Shown here piece by piece: positions 38,780 to 51,300 of a stretch of DNA of 64,000 bases. This DNA is from Rhabdornis inornatus. Lineage: Eukaryota > Chordata > Aves > Passeriformes > Rhabdornithidae. The position numbers were made by a program, and so were the translations under genes. Location: the NCBI GenBank assembly GCA_013397075.1, contig VWZS01002677.1:182235-246234 (forward strand), read 5' to 3'. A model generated the notes under the pieces. That model searched no databases. It saw nothing but the letters and a program-made list of their open reading frames with translations, and had not been told where the DNA came from. How positions within the stretch are numbered: the first letter of the stretch is position 1; every line of letters begins with the position of its first letter.

Positions 38780-39200
38780 GAATCACTTTACATCTTCTTC
38801 ATAACACTGCTCCTTCGAATCTCTTCTATAATCTCTGCTCTCCCACCTTTTAGGTTGTCTTCTCCTTCTCCACAGAAGTGACCATGTCCTCCTTTTCTGC
38901 CTCTTTCCAGTCTGTCCTGACCCTTCCATACACTCCACTTTTCATATCCTCCCATCAGTTCTAATATCCTTCCTCTTCAGTCACCACCTCCTTCCATGTG
39001 CCATCCTTCTTCCAGTCTGGTCACCTCACACACCTTGGATCTTACTCTCCAAACCAAAGCTTCTTGGTCTGTGTTATTCCTAGGCCCATTCTCCTACTTG
39101 TTGCTGATTCCTACCTCCTTTTTTTAAATTCTCACAGACACTGCTGCCACCCATACTCCAGTACTGATGTTTTCCTGCCTTTGTTGGCTACATCTATTTT
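38780..39200 (+). other. Pyrimidine-rich, strand-asymmetric segment of unknown origin
   Basis: About 420 bases enriched in C and T on the plus strand (CTTCTCC, CCTCC and TTCC words) without being a simple repeat. Open frames through it (66-75 codons) are Ser/Leu/Pro-rich and look compositional. It could be a decayed repeat or an old processed UTR; I cannot assign a family. Confidence 0.4.
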
Positions 39201-41782
39201 CACACACACAAGGCTTCTGCTCTAAAACAGGCTTCAAAATAAAATGTCTCAGTCTCCTGCCCAAATCCTCCCAGAGGAGTAGGACACATGTCCTCAATGG
39301 ATTCTAGATTACCATCTCTATCGTTTTTCGACCCTTCGAAGTGAAGGTGAGAGGCAAGGAAAGAAGAGAGATTCCCTGTCATAAAATGGCTGTTTAAATG
39401 ACTTCTGCAGTTACTGAGTTACTACAGCTTAAAAGAATAATTCACCTGAAAACCAAACAAGAGCTTTGCCTCACAACACTCCATTATTTAGAATTGTAAG
39501 TCTGATAAGAATACCTAACAGCCAGTCAGAGTTCCTGGTGTAAATACCATTCTAAGAATACAGAGAAAAAGAAAAAAAAAAAAGCATTGTAACAACATGA
39601 GAATGACAACTATTTGTGGAAGTTGTGGAAGTTGTCCCACAGGAGAAGCCTGCTGAAATGAGCCTTAAACAGCTTTCACTCACCATCTCCTTGCTGATCT
39701 CCACTACTTTTCAGGAGTGCAGGCAGACTTTTCCTTACCAGAGGTATCAGCAGAGCATGATGATGATTGTTGCAAGTGTTGTAGGACTGAATAATGACTG
39801 CAAATCACTCATACTCTTTCCCTTTATATGTAAGATATATAAGAAGGAATATCTTACCTTTATACTGTTATGTATTGGAAATTGTTGACTGACTTTGCAG
39901 CTTTTTTCCCCCCAAGCTCAGCTTTTAAAAACATAATTTTTTTCCCCACTATTCCTGCTCACCTTGTACAAAGTGATGGTTTACTAACTCATTTATCTGC
40001 CAACTAAATTCTTCTATTGTTTTGTGCCTTTTCTTTTTCATTTTTTAATTTACTGGAACCTAGGGCATGGCTGTCAAAATGTCTCTGCTGCTGGGTGTCA
40101 TCTTTGGTGTGGGTACATTTCCATCACTGTACTCATTCCCCATTCTTAATTCATCTCAAATGTCAGGTTTTGTCATACTACCACCAGGTTCACAACATCC
40201 TAAAGTGACAATATCTTGAAATTGGTGAGTCTTGCACTATGAAGAAAGAAGGGGAAAATGTCCAACTTTGGAAAGATCTTTCTATGTATTCTCTTGTAAC
40301 CTCTTTCTCAGACAGCCTTTTGAATTGTCTAAATTCAATTAAATTATCTAAACTCAACTGAATAGTGTCAACCAAAAGCATTTTCTTCTGTTTCAACCAG
40401 CTTTTTATTTAGTGTTTGTATAAAGGGAGTTTCTAAAAACTTTATCATAACTGGATTTATTTTTGAAATAACAGATTAACAGGATTATTTCATAGCCTGA
40501 AATTAATTTTATATAACACAACTTCATGCTATGTTCATGTGTGTCATGGTATTTAAAAAAAATCTTCTATCTCGATTTAAATACTTATTACCAAATATCC
40601 CTGAAGACACAATGACAATTATATAAACATTTGTATTTTGGCATTTAAGGAGTTATTCAATATGTGTGTCTTAACTTGTTTTTCCAAATCATGTCAGAGT
40701 AAAATAAGAGGGAATATTGTTTCTTGACTTGGTTTTGATGATTATCTTTGATGTGGTCTCACTTGCTTTGAAAAAACAGATGACTCTTGTCTAAATTGTA
40801 GATGTTTGTGATTTGTGTGTCCAGAGCCTAAGGCAACAAAATGCTTCTGGGTTCATCAGAATAGTTTTTCAGCAGAAATATTTCTCATAAATCCCTTTGT
40901 TGTAAATATGTAGAGAAGTTCTTTATTTCTATTCTCTCTGTCCTTGATTGTGTTATTACTTTTGCTCCAGAGTAGATAGTTACTTCCATAGACAGATAGC
41001 AAGCATGCAAGTAGGGTTTTATGGTCTTGAAATATGCTCCAACTATGATTATAAGAGTGTTAAAATCAATTATCACTAATATTTGGAGGATAACATTACT
41101 AACTAAAGGTTGTTAGATGTTAGCCAGTAATCACTATCATCATATTTTCCTTTATTTCTTGTGAATACCAGTTGTATCAGCAAGTTACTGGTTTAGACAC
41201 TACTTTCACCATCCTGAAACCTTTGTAGGAGCTCATCAGTGGTGGGATTTGACCTTTTTATTTCCAATGGCTGATAGAGATAATGCAGGAATAGGCTATA
41301 AGAGACTTTAAAAATGAAGACAAGGGCTTATGTTTATAACGTAAAACGAATGGAAACCAATGAACAGAAGACAAAGCAAAAGGCTTACAGAAACAATCTC
41401 TTGAGCAATGTTTTCTGGAGAAATATTGATTATGTGAGATTGCCTTTGTCAAGACCAAAGGCAAAGAGTTGCAGATATTGATATGTGATGAAACTTTAGA
41501 CAAGAACTCTGTCTATGAAGACAAGATAGGAAAGCTGGTTCTAAAGTGTTCAACAGAACATGAAAATCTAGAGCAGCCAGAAGTGTCACATATGGCTGAG
41601 TGACACACAGGGTATTGCCCACAGAAAGAGCACAGCAGAAAGGCTTTGAGGAAGAGGAGTAGTGATAGAAGAGTTTTGAGTTACTGTGGGACCGTGGTCT
41701 GAGACTTGGAAGGAAGACCTGAGATGTAGAGCAGAGTAATAACAATAATGTGCAGCACCAAATGTTGGTGTATTTGGGTTCC
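39201..41782. other. Unannotated non-coding DNA
   Basis: No gene supported. A poly-A patch lies near 39569-39583 and a loose 20-base tandem ('tctaaattcaattaaattat' type) at about 40327-40367. Minus-strand open frames of 93 and 111 codons (41449-41867) have no domain and partly overlap the MIR relic. Confidence 0.5.
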
Positions 41783-41957
41783 AATTGTTTGGTTTACAGC
41801 TCTGCAACAGGCCCCCTCTGGGCTCTTTGATAAGGCATTGAACATTTCTGTGTCTTTGTTTCCCCATCTGCCAATGAGTGATACAAATCTAGTTCACAGG
41901 TGTATTGTGCAGCTTGGTTAATGAATATTTTGAAGGTTTTTTTGCAGTCATCAGATG
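41783..41957 (+). mobile_element. Ancient MIR-type SINE
   Basis: The order of blocks follows the sauropsid MIR-like consensus I remember: 'gggttccaatt' (box-B region), 'cagctctgcaacaggccccc' plus 'tctgggc', 'ttgataaggcattgaac', 'ttctgtgtctttgtttcccc' plus 'atctg', 'atgagtgatac', and finally 'gtattgtgcagcttggttaa' plus 'tgaatattttgaa'. The sequence is diverged but the blocks are collinear, including the L2-like 3' end. Non-coding relic. Confidence 0.8.
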
Positions 41958-42064
41958 GCACAACTATCAGAATGCTAAAGGTATTCATTAGCAATCACCA
42001 CTGAAACTGAAAAATCAGAAAAGGCCCTGGTTTCTGAAGCTCCGTGTACTTAAAATAAATTACT

Positions 42065-42082
42065 TTTTGATATATATCAAAA
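42065..42082. repeat. Perfect 18-bp AT palindrome
   Basis: TTTTGATATATATCAAAA is exactly self-complementary. In AT-rich DNA such palindromes occur by chance; no binding-site assignment is made. Confidence 0.8.
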
Positions 42083-44037
42083 TTGTTGGGTAACATAATA
42101 ACCTGTGACCAGACGGAAAAAAAAAAAGGTTGAACTACAAAAAACTAAAAAAAAAAGATAAAGTGCAACTGATTTTTACTTCGTTATCCACATCATGATG
42201 ACAGCAAATCTAGAGTAAAGAGAATGCTTAAAAAAAATTACCTAGAAGACTTGGGACATGCAAAAAGCTGTGTCATTTATTAACAGCAAAACATCCTGAC
42301 AAAAAGAGCTCTGAAATCCATGTATATAGAACCTAATGTCATGTTTCAGCTGAAGGAAAATGCTGACTGCAGCAGGAATTAGGCACAACTAATAATATGG
42401 AATGAAAAATGAATGTTCATAGTATGCAAAAATACATAAATAGACTATATTTCTAAACAAATGAAGGAGAATGGGGGGAAAACCACCAGCAGCGCCGATG
42501 TTTCATGAGTCCTGCTGACATTCTGGATTGATCGATTCATTATGAATTTTAAGTATTTTAAGTGTTGATAGAATGCCCATCCCTATCAATCATTTTAAAG
42601 TGTTTATTGGGAAGTGCACAGATACAGAGAAATGTATTTTAACCCTGAGTTGCTAAGACCTTTTTTCATACTTTTCTTTCTTACCATCCTTGATCTATTT
42701 CCTCTAGCATCTTTTCTTCCAATTCTAAGTCCTTATTTACAGTAATTTATAGTGCAATATAATTACAAAAAGAATTCCTAAGATTGATGTTATGTATTAT
42801 TGGTTGTGGCTGTTTAACAAATCAGCCTGTTCTATTTGGATTTATTGTTGTGTACACAGTTTTGTGAGGAGTAAATTTTCTGTTTCATGTTAGCTGCTCG
42901 TAACCTGTATTTCATGTATCCTCCCATATGACTTACTCCAGACTTTAAAAAGTACAAAGCAAGTTATTTGTTAACTTATTACTGAGATAATTCACGTTCC
43001 ACTCCTTAGACCACAAAATATTTGGAGGAGGCAGAACTGGAATAGGGTTCTTCAAAACTAAAGGTTTTGTTACCAGAGCAAGAGCAGAAGGTGGAAGAAT
43101 CAGGGTTTCTTAAGCATGACCAGGAACCTCTCCAACTGCAGCCTAAGGAATGATTCACTTCCAGAGAGTGGGTTACAAGGAGAGGTCTGTAATTTGACAG
43201 ATTGATTTGACATCCATTAATTAAACACTTTCTTAAATGGAAAGCAGATTCCTTTCTTTCTATTGCCATCCATGCAATTTAACCCTTCCCTAAATTCAAG
43301 TGCAGTTGTCACAAGCAGTTCTTTTTTCCTCCCTCTTGTTGAATCAGACATTTAATGTCTTCACTAACTTTTATTTAGAGGCCCTGCCAGTGTACACAAA
43401 ACTGAAAATATTGTTCCTGAAAATTAATGTACGATTAGAAAATCATTTTCTTTTTTTATCAGATTTCCTGTGTTTGCCAGGAGATCAAGCATAACTTTTT
43501 GGTGCGGGAGATGCTGGAATCTCTGTGTATCATCTTCCAGCCCTCAGATGAGCAACAGGAAATAAAAGCATGGCTCCATATCGGCGTGCTGGCACCTTGT
43601 TTTAGCTAATGAAACAACAGTAAAACTCAAGGTAAACTATGTCTGCCAAAGCTACCTGAAGTTCATAAGAATAATTAAGTTATAAACCCAGAAGAATAAT
43701 TAAAATATGCAAAGCATCTATTGATCTTGAGCATCTGGTGACTCATCAGTAACCACAGACACTAAACCAGCCTGCTTTAACATGCTGTTAATTTGCAGTC
43801 TTTGATTAGATAGATTTTTTTGGTATGTATCCATAAGACTACAAGGATCTTCCCTGCCATTCATTATATTTCTTTTAATAAATGACCTCGGTTTTGTATG
43901 CCAGCAGGGAGCTTTGCAACACTGAATGTTCCTGTCAATTGAAAATTGATCTTTTCCACAGGATGTTCCAAAAGATTAAGCAGGTATCTTTAGACATGAG
44001 ACCCAGGTCACCTCCATCCTGTAAGTAGATTGTGTGG
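42083..44037. other. Unannotated non-coding DNA
   Basis: Poly-A patches lie near 42118-42128 and 42149-42156. No gene is supported. A candidate regulatory cluster within it (43690-43760) is listed separately. Confidence 0.5.
43690..43760. promoter_or_regulatory. Candidate regulatory cluster: POU-like, AP-1 and RUNX-type sites
   Basis: A TATGCAAAG (43706-43714) is seven of eight bases from the POU octamer. A consensus AP-1 site TGACTCA sits at 43739-43745, and a RUNX-type AACCACA at 43751-43757. AP-1 and RUNX sites close together are a known enhancer arrangement. The motifs are visible; function is inference, since short motifs recur by chance. Confidence 0.25.
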
Positions 44038-44067
44038 TTTTTTTTTCTTTTTTTTTCTTTTTTTTAG
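44038..44067 (+). repeat. Poly-T/C tract ending in AG
   Basis: A T-rich run with two single C interruptions ends in TTTTTAG at 44061-44067. It resembles an excellent splice-acceptor pyrimidine tract, but the three frames after it show no coding-like exon and it may simply be a homopolymer. Confidence 0.7.
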
Positions 44068-44555
44068 ATCAGCAACTTCAGCCAAGAACAGGGTCTTTGA
44101 GATGACAGGATTTTACCTCTTCTACTAGCCTTAAAACAAAAATGTAGCTCATCAAATAGATAGATACATGAAAAAACAAATAGTCTCAGTAGAATAGGAC
44201 TCAGTGGAATAGTCTCAGATGGATAATGACTACACTTGCATCAAGAGGAAGAGAAAAACACCTTTCTCTATAGAGATGTTTCATAGTATATTGATCTTTG
44301 TGAGATTTTTTTTTCTCTACCTCAAAACCTACCACCAAACAACCGACCTTTTTGTTTCAAATAACATATATAGTTTGTGTTTTGATGGACTAGAACCATA
44401 GGGCCAGGTCATGGTCTGTTAAATTCTGTCAATGGCAGCAGAGTAGAACTTGGAATAATGTCAGCCAAAATATCTTGCTGTCAAATTACCATTTCCAAAT
44501 ATGAATAAACTGTACAGTAAAAATCCCCACCAAATCCTACAAGGCATCCTGGGGA
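44068..44555. other. Unannotated DNA with a small minisatellite-like tandem
   Basis: A 16-17-base unit containing CTCAGTRGAATAG is repeated about 2.4 times at 44181-44220. No gene is supported. Confidence 0.5.
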
Positions 44556-44775
44556 AAAAAAATCAACAACAACAACCAAAACAAAACAAAACCCCAAAAA
44601 CAACAACAACAACGAAAAACAAACAAACAAAAAAAAAACCACAAAAAAAACACAAAAAACCCCCCAAAAACCGAACAAAACCAAACAAAAAAAGAAAACA
44701 AACCAAAACAAAAAAAAACACTCACACAATAATAGCAACAATAAAACAAACAAAAAATCCAACTAACAAAAAAAA
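44556..44775 (+). repeat. Long A/C-rich low-complexity tract
   Basis: About 220 bases of AAC, AAAC and CCAAAA units, nearly free of G and T on the plus strand. Open frames of 107 codons (plus) and 93 and 70 codons (minus) here are Lys/Asn/Thr-rich or Phe/Val/Cys-rich artefacts. Confidence 0.9.
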
Positions 44776-46118
44776 CGTAATAGAAACTCTTATATGCAGT
44801 GTGATTATCTGGAAATTGTTGTAGTTGCAGATAGCATTACAATTTGCACGTGGATACAGATTCATAGAAAGGTACCTAAGCTCATGAGACCTCAGAGCAA
44901 TTTTAGGCTATTTTAAGATATTTTGCTCATGAAACACAACAATACTTCTAAATGTCTGTTTTTAGTGCGACATCTCTCTTTTCAGCTGAGTTGCTTTTTG
45001 AGCAGAGCACATTCACTTGGTACAGACTGAAATTCTGGGTCCTGGGAATGGTTGAACTTAGCCCTGTAGAGCAAAACCACTAGGCTTTGCAAATTCCAAA
45101 GTCAGCACTGTATCAGGAGAGTCTGAAGGGCAGCACCTGCCCAGGCACAGGCAGGAGGCACCATCAGTCATAGGCACAATCCTCTTTGCAAATGTCTATG
45201 CAAATCTGACTGCTGCATCCCACTCTGTCTGTGTCATGTGTATGTAATCTATCATTTAACACTCTAAACCCCGGCAATGACTGTGCCCATAAAACTGGAT
45301 TTGCTTTTGAGAGGTGTAGCTTGAAATGCAGGATCTAGACCTAGAACTGCTGCAAGGTGGAAGTTAAAGAAATGATGGAAACCACTGCTTCAATCTTCTC
45401 TGGACTCATTCCATTTTATTAGTTTAATAATGATACATATTAGATGAGTTCCTTATTACATCAGGTGAAATGCTGCAGTTTGTTTCCCCTTATGAAGGGA
45501 CTTGTTTCCTTAAACCTTTGCATTTCCACATAGTGTACTCCTTGACCATTTTTAATTCAAAGCAGCTGTATTAATTCCTTCTACAGCAGTTCTCAGCACT
45601 GCAATTACAGCATTACATTGAGCTTTTCAGACTTGATAACAGATTTTAATTTTATCCCATCTGGTTTATTGTGAGGATTTTTTTTTCTGCCTGGAGGTGA
45701 CTTTTCCTTAATCATTTCTTCTGTACAAGACTGCTAGTAGGAGCTTAAAAGGCTTTCTTTGCTGCAAAGACCAACTGCTGGTTTCTTCTCCACCAGGACA
45801 ATGTACCAGCAGTTCTCTGGATAAATTGTCTAGAAGGCAATCATTTGGAAGCTCTTGCCAAGCTAGAGAGGTTATTAGCTTTTGATGTCTTTTCTTAAAT
45901 AATATCACTGTAAACTTGCCCAAGTGTACTGGCATTAGATCTTTACTGGGTTTTCTTCCTGAGAAGAAAAACTACAGGAAGCTCCTTTTTTCATTTACCA
46001 AAATAGAAATTCTTCAAAACTCATGAATATCCTCAGGTATTCACGTGAACCTCCCACTGCAGGTACTGGCATAGGGTGGGGGGTGTACATGTAAAAGAAC
46101 AAATGGATCCAGCTGCCA
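44776..46118. other. Unannotated non-coding DNA
   Basis: No gene or recognisable transposon. Slightly GC-richer stretch at 45000-45200 without coding signals. Confidence 0.5.
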
Positions 46119-46230
46119 AGTGGGAAGGAAAGAGAAAGGGAAAGGAAGGAGTATTAATGTGGGGAAAAAAAAAGCCAGAAAAAAACACCAAAAAAAAAAA
46201 ACAAACAGAAAACCCACAAAAAAACTAACA
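46119..46230 (+). repeat. Polypurine stretch followed by an A/C-rich tract
   Basis: 46119-46151 is almost all purine (GGAAAG and GGAAGG units). After a short spacer, 46163-46230 is poly-A broken by C and ACCC. This is low complexity only. Confidence 0.75.
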
Positions 46231-47868
46231 TAATTTCCCTTCAGCAGTAATTTTTAAAAATTCTTTTGAGACTTACATTTTATCTTTGCATTTGTGTTGG
46301 CAATGGCATGTCTAGCAGTACCATAATGAGATGTTCAGAAAAGATGGACTAGTTTAGCTCAGGTTTAGGCTCCTAATGTGTCCAGGCAGCCACCTAAACA
46401 ATGATAAGTGTTTTTATGTCTCACTTGTGCCCAGTCTGGATGTAGAGTTTCTGGGAGCTACCACACAGTCTTCAGCTATCTTTGTGAACTTGTAGGATCT
46501 ATGAACTTTGTAGGATGTTACACATCCATTACACTAGATGATACCTTAGGGATATGAAACCTAGGGAGTGAGGTCTGGTCTGCAGCTGTATATATTCCTC
46601 AACTGCAGATAGATTTCCAGCCATTTTTTTTCAATATTCACAAATTGGCAAATAGCTTTATGGTTGGATAATCAAGGAATATATGTTCTTTAGTTGTGTT
46701 GAATTTTAGGCATACTAATATACATACCAGGTAAAAGAACCCATAAGTCTTTGTGAATGCGTTGAAAACAGGTTCAGTATTTCTATCTTAGCCTTGCAAC
46801 AGAATATATTATAGTATATGTGACATATATGAGGTGGTATTTTATCAGTTTGGACATCACTAGAGTTGGGCCACTCTTGCAGCTGGTGATTGCTAGATCT
46901 TTAACTAAGTATGGTTAAGGTCATGACTGTATTTTTTATATAAGATTCAGGTTGTTCTCATTGAAAGACAGTGAAATTGAGACCATATCTAGAACCTGTC
47001 TTCAAAATATGGGGGAGTAGATCACTGTTTGATCCAGACTTTATCACTCAGTCAAAGCAAATTTCTTTTTCATGTAAGAAAGTCTTTGATATTTTGGATG
47101 AGACTTCTTCATTTCAGTTAGTTGGTATTGCAAAAATACTTTACATTGTTATTCAACAGTTATGTGCTCTTTGGGACTTTGAAATAAACTACAGAAGTTA
47201 TTGCAGTTTGTTCTTTATATTTCCTGTGGATTCTTAAATGCTCTGAGTTTCTTCCTGGTTCTCCCTAGTGGAACTGTAGCTACCAAAACAATATTGCAAT
47301 ATTCCTTACCTGTTGGATTGAGTCCCAGCATAACTATAATAACTCCACTGGCTTCTGTGCTTTCTCTATACAAATCTGTTCAGAGCAGGAATTTCTTAAA
47401 GGAAAGCTTTTATTGCCTTTTTTTTTTTTTTTTTGGACAAGAGGCTATGTCTCATTGCAAATGACGTAATTTCTGCTTTTCATTATATATCTTTCTGACT
47501 ATAATTTTTTGAATAGTTTTATCTAGTCCTAATAATTCTTTTCAATAAGCTTTATAACGTCTAAGGTCCCTCAGATGGGTACCCAGTCTTCATCCTCCCC
47601 CCCCTCTCTCCCTGTTGGGCTTTGATAACCTAAACTTTCTTCAGACATTAGGGAATATTTTTTTTTCTATATCTAACTGCCAGTATTCCATCTGTATTCC
47701 ATACCTATTCTCCCAGCTCTAGTTTAGGTGAAACTGTTCTATCCATGCTATCACATAAAAAACTGTATTTAACATTATCATTCACATAAGCATCTCATGC
47801 ATGTTCTTGAAATGAAATTTTATCTTTCTTTCAACCCCATGTTTAGGGTCACCCTCTTGTCATGCTTC
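46231..47868. other. Unannotated non-coding DNA with simple tracts
   Basis: A poly-T run of about 17 lies near 47418-47434 and a C8 run near 47597-47604. The stretch 47500-47868 lies on the 3' side of the LINE relic and may belong to it, but I recognise no LINE motif there. Confidence 0.5.
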
Positions 47869-48300
47869 CCAATAATATCGTTGATGCAATGAAATACCTT
47901 TCAGAACTGAAAACTAAATTCTTTATTTTTTCTTGTATCTGTCACTGTGTGAAAGCAAACACCAAAGTCTGTAGTACCCCAAAAAACTCTGTCCTCCATT
48001 TCAATCAAGAGGTTCTCATTTATCATTGCACACTTTAGAACAATTTAGAGAGATTTTCATTAATGTGACAACACTTTTTTTTCTGAGAGAATATTGAGTT
48101 AATTTCTTTCAAATAATTTTTTGTGGGGCACCATATCAAATGTTTAGCAAAATCCAGAAACATTAAATTTGCTGTCTTCACTTTGCCACTAATTATTTTG
48201 CTGTCTCTCTTCACATTATCTTCCTCTTCCAAGTTTACCTCTAATATGGCATATCTTCTGCATGATAGATAATGAGCCTGTTTCTTTAATGAAACATTTC
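47869..48300 (-). pseudogene. Decayed LINE reverse-transcriptase fossil (CR1/L2/L3-like)
   Basis: On the minus strand a conserved non-LTR reverse-transcriptase block is legible. 'FLDFAK' is followed, after a one-base frame change, by 'FDMVPHKKLFER' (plus coordinates about 48105-48165), which corresponds to the family motif LDxxKAFDxVPH. About 50 codons downstream, 'WRTEFFGVLQTLVF' (about 47955-48000) aligns with the next motif, SGVPQGSVLGPLLF. Then 'FHCINDI' (about 47875-47895) resembles the FxIxINDL that follows, after an apparent AT-rich insertion. Motif order and spacing support a genuine LINE ORF2 relic. Frameshifts and stops show it is dead. The lack of the avian CR1 3' end and the high decay suggest an old element; the subfamily cannot be fixed by eye. 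Confidence 0.75.
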
Positions 48301-51300
48301 AATTTTGAGAACAGGTGGTCAAGCATCTATTCCACTGACACAAGAAAAAAGCTGTCTTGACTAGAAAATAAGTCTGTGGTGTGTAAAATACAGTACCTGC
48401 CACCTCAAATTGAATGGAAAATGTTCTGTGTCACTTTAGCTGTGGCTCTAAACTCAAATTGCATCATGAGCATAGCTGTTTGGTTTAGACTTTTCCCTAT
48501 ATTTGCAGCTGCTAAATAAAAGTTGTTTCAATTTCTTTTTTCTGCTGATTGAGTGGCTAGCTCTAAGTCCAGTTTCTGAGCAGCATCTGGTACTTTTTAT
48601 GTAGCCATAAAATATTTAAAATTAAGGTGAACCACTTTTGGCAAGTCTCTTACTTGAAACCCGAAGGGAATTCCAGAATCTATAGCAAGCTTTATTATCT
48701 CTCTGCAAATGCAGCACATCTAGTAATATGAGACTGTCTGCTGTGCTAATACCAAGCACTCAGAGAGAAACAGATGACCCTTGTCACAGCATCCTGCCCT
48801 GACTTTGTCCTGACAGGTACTGAGGATTTCCTGGTTAAGCAAAATTCTGAGCAATTACAGCTGAGATGTAGAAGGACACCTCGTTGTGCTGTCACACTTT
48901 TTGTGATGGATTAAAGTATGACAGATTGTATACGGGCTGGAAACTAAACTTCAGAAAGAGGTTGGCCACCCTGAAAGCTGAAACACATCAGCTTGGTGGT
49001 TTCTTGGCAGGCTGCTGCTCAAAAGGTGGAAACAGGAATTAATTTAATTTTCGCAGCATTAATTTTAATGCTATTAAAAAAATCCAAGCCCTTTGATTGT
49101 TTACTGTTGGAAAGATGGCTGTGGCCTACACCAGTGATGGAGGTAACATAAATAATACACCAGGAAGCAGAGAAATATAAAGCATGAGGTGCTTGTTGCA
49201 GTGGCACCAGGTGCTTAGAGTGATGAGAGACCAGGGAGAGAAGATTCTCCTCTCAGGCAAAAACTACTGAGGAAGTGTGCCTCTAAAATGCTTTATGCAG
49301 CATTAGCAGGGTGTTGCCTGCTGGGAAAAGTTCTTAGATGTAAAAGCACAGCAAGGAGAAGATTTGATTTAATAAAATGTTTATTTCTGTTTGTGAAGAG
49401 TGCAGGCCTAATGCTCAGCTGGAGTAGGCTGGCATGGCTCCACTGAACTACAGCTGCCAGCTTCAGGAACTTATCTATGCTTTCAATACTTTTGTGCTTT
49501 TATGAGACATCTCTGTGCATTTTTTTTTGTGCTATTCCAGCTTTTACCTTGTGGTCCTTGCAATTTTGTTTGTCTCAGAAGAACCTGCCGTGTCCCTTTT
49601 ATCTGTGATGGGAAAGTGAGGCTAGCCCTCACAAAGTTGGCAATTCTTGAAGCTTAAATATAGTTATCTGTCCCCTCTGTGATTCTTTCAGAGTCCCTGA
49701 GCTGAGATAACTGTGGCAGTGGCAGAGAAAGGAGGTTGCAGCAATCCATATATGTTAGTGCCTGTGACACTCTCGAGGGGATGAGAGGATTTCAGATTAG
49801 TCAGATACATAGCTAGCCCGAAGCTGAAAGGAAAGAGTCCAGGGACAAGTAGTCTGATGTGTATCACCTTCTCTATTGTATCCTCCATGTTATAGCTTTT
49901 GAAAGCTTTGGGCATTGGTATTGCCCTTGGAAACTGCTATCTACCACTGTGCTATAGACTTTATCTGCTGGCTGATAGGAAAATGGTAAATTAGGTTTTA
50001 AGCTTTGCATATAAAATATAATTTAAGATCCTCAAGACTCAGTTTTGAAGTCCACAGAGAAAAGGGAAAAAAATAATTCTAAGTCAGTAAATTGAAGATT
50101 CTTCTTTATTTTCCTAATATGCTCTCAGGTACACTGTAAGTGCTGGTTAGGGGCTTAGGGCATGTATTCATTTCTCTCCAGTGTATTTTCTAATGTCCCT
50201 CTTTACAGGAAAAAAATGCAGCAGTGAAGTCATTATGCCACTTCACTGTAGACAAAGCAAGTGATTCTGGGGTTTATTAACCCCTCGAGTAACCTAATGG
50301 CATATTCTATGTCCTGTAAAAATGGACATTTTGAAAAAGCATTGGTTTCCCCACAAAAAACTTCACTAGCACTACCTGCTTCACTACTATGCTGCATGGA
50401 AAGGTTCAAGACCAGGAAAAGTGTAAAAAATGCATACTCATGGGGATAGCACTCAGCAATTCATTTAACACAGCTTTTGATTCAGAGTTATAAATAGTGA
50501 AAAAGTAAATATTTAGCAGCTCTGCCATTCCTTTGTGTAGGGGTGCGCACATATCAGAGGGGTCCAAAAAGAGAAGACAACACAGGCTGCTATGTAAGAA
50601 ACTATCATATCTCCTATTGAGGTGAGAAAATGAGACAAAGGATGATTAATGAATGAACACCCAAGTGAATTTTTGTGTGCTATTTATATGGGTTCTTTGG
50701 GGATTTTGTGTTTATGGTTAGGGGAAAAGAAAAAAAGGCGAGAAAAGAAGGAAAGGCACACAGAAATGTAAAGTTATGCTGTTATAGCTCTAGTTTTAGA
50801 AATGATTGTGATGCAGATACTTGATTTTACATTCTGAAGACAACGTATAAGCAAAGAAAAAGCCTCTTTTGTAGACTGCTGGCAGAACCAGAAGACAGAA
50901 TAGGGTAGGACCAGAATCTACCCCAACTCAACAACTGGTAGTTCTGTCACCCTCCCTGGTGCCTCTATCTGTGTCTTTCCCCATGACTGGTGCTCAGACA
51001 CAGGCGCCTTCCTGTCCTCTCCTCCCTCCAGGTGACTTTGCATAATTAAAAAAAAAAAAATCAAATCCACTTCCATTCCTAATAAATGTTTCAAGTCTTT
51101 AAATGTCAGCTTTGGTCTCATCCTAGTACAATCTATAGCAGCCTGCCTTCTGCTTGAACTGATCATCTGTTCAGAAACAATTTTAGAACTGACTTCCAGT
51201 CCAGATTGAAGACAGAAATCCTACCCCAATGGCCTTTAAGAAGACTATTTTCTGCACTGAAATAACTTTTTAATGCAAAATAACATAGCAAAATCAAGAA

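Noticed and set aside
44038..44067. Splice acceptor from the T/C tract ending in AG
   Set aside because: Downstream frames do not look coding and the tract is explained as a homopolymer expansion.
44481..44824. 93-107-codon frames on both strands
   Set aside because: They translate an A/C-rich low-complexity tract.
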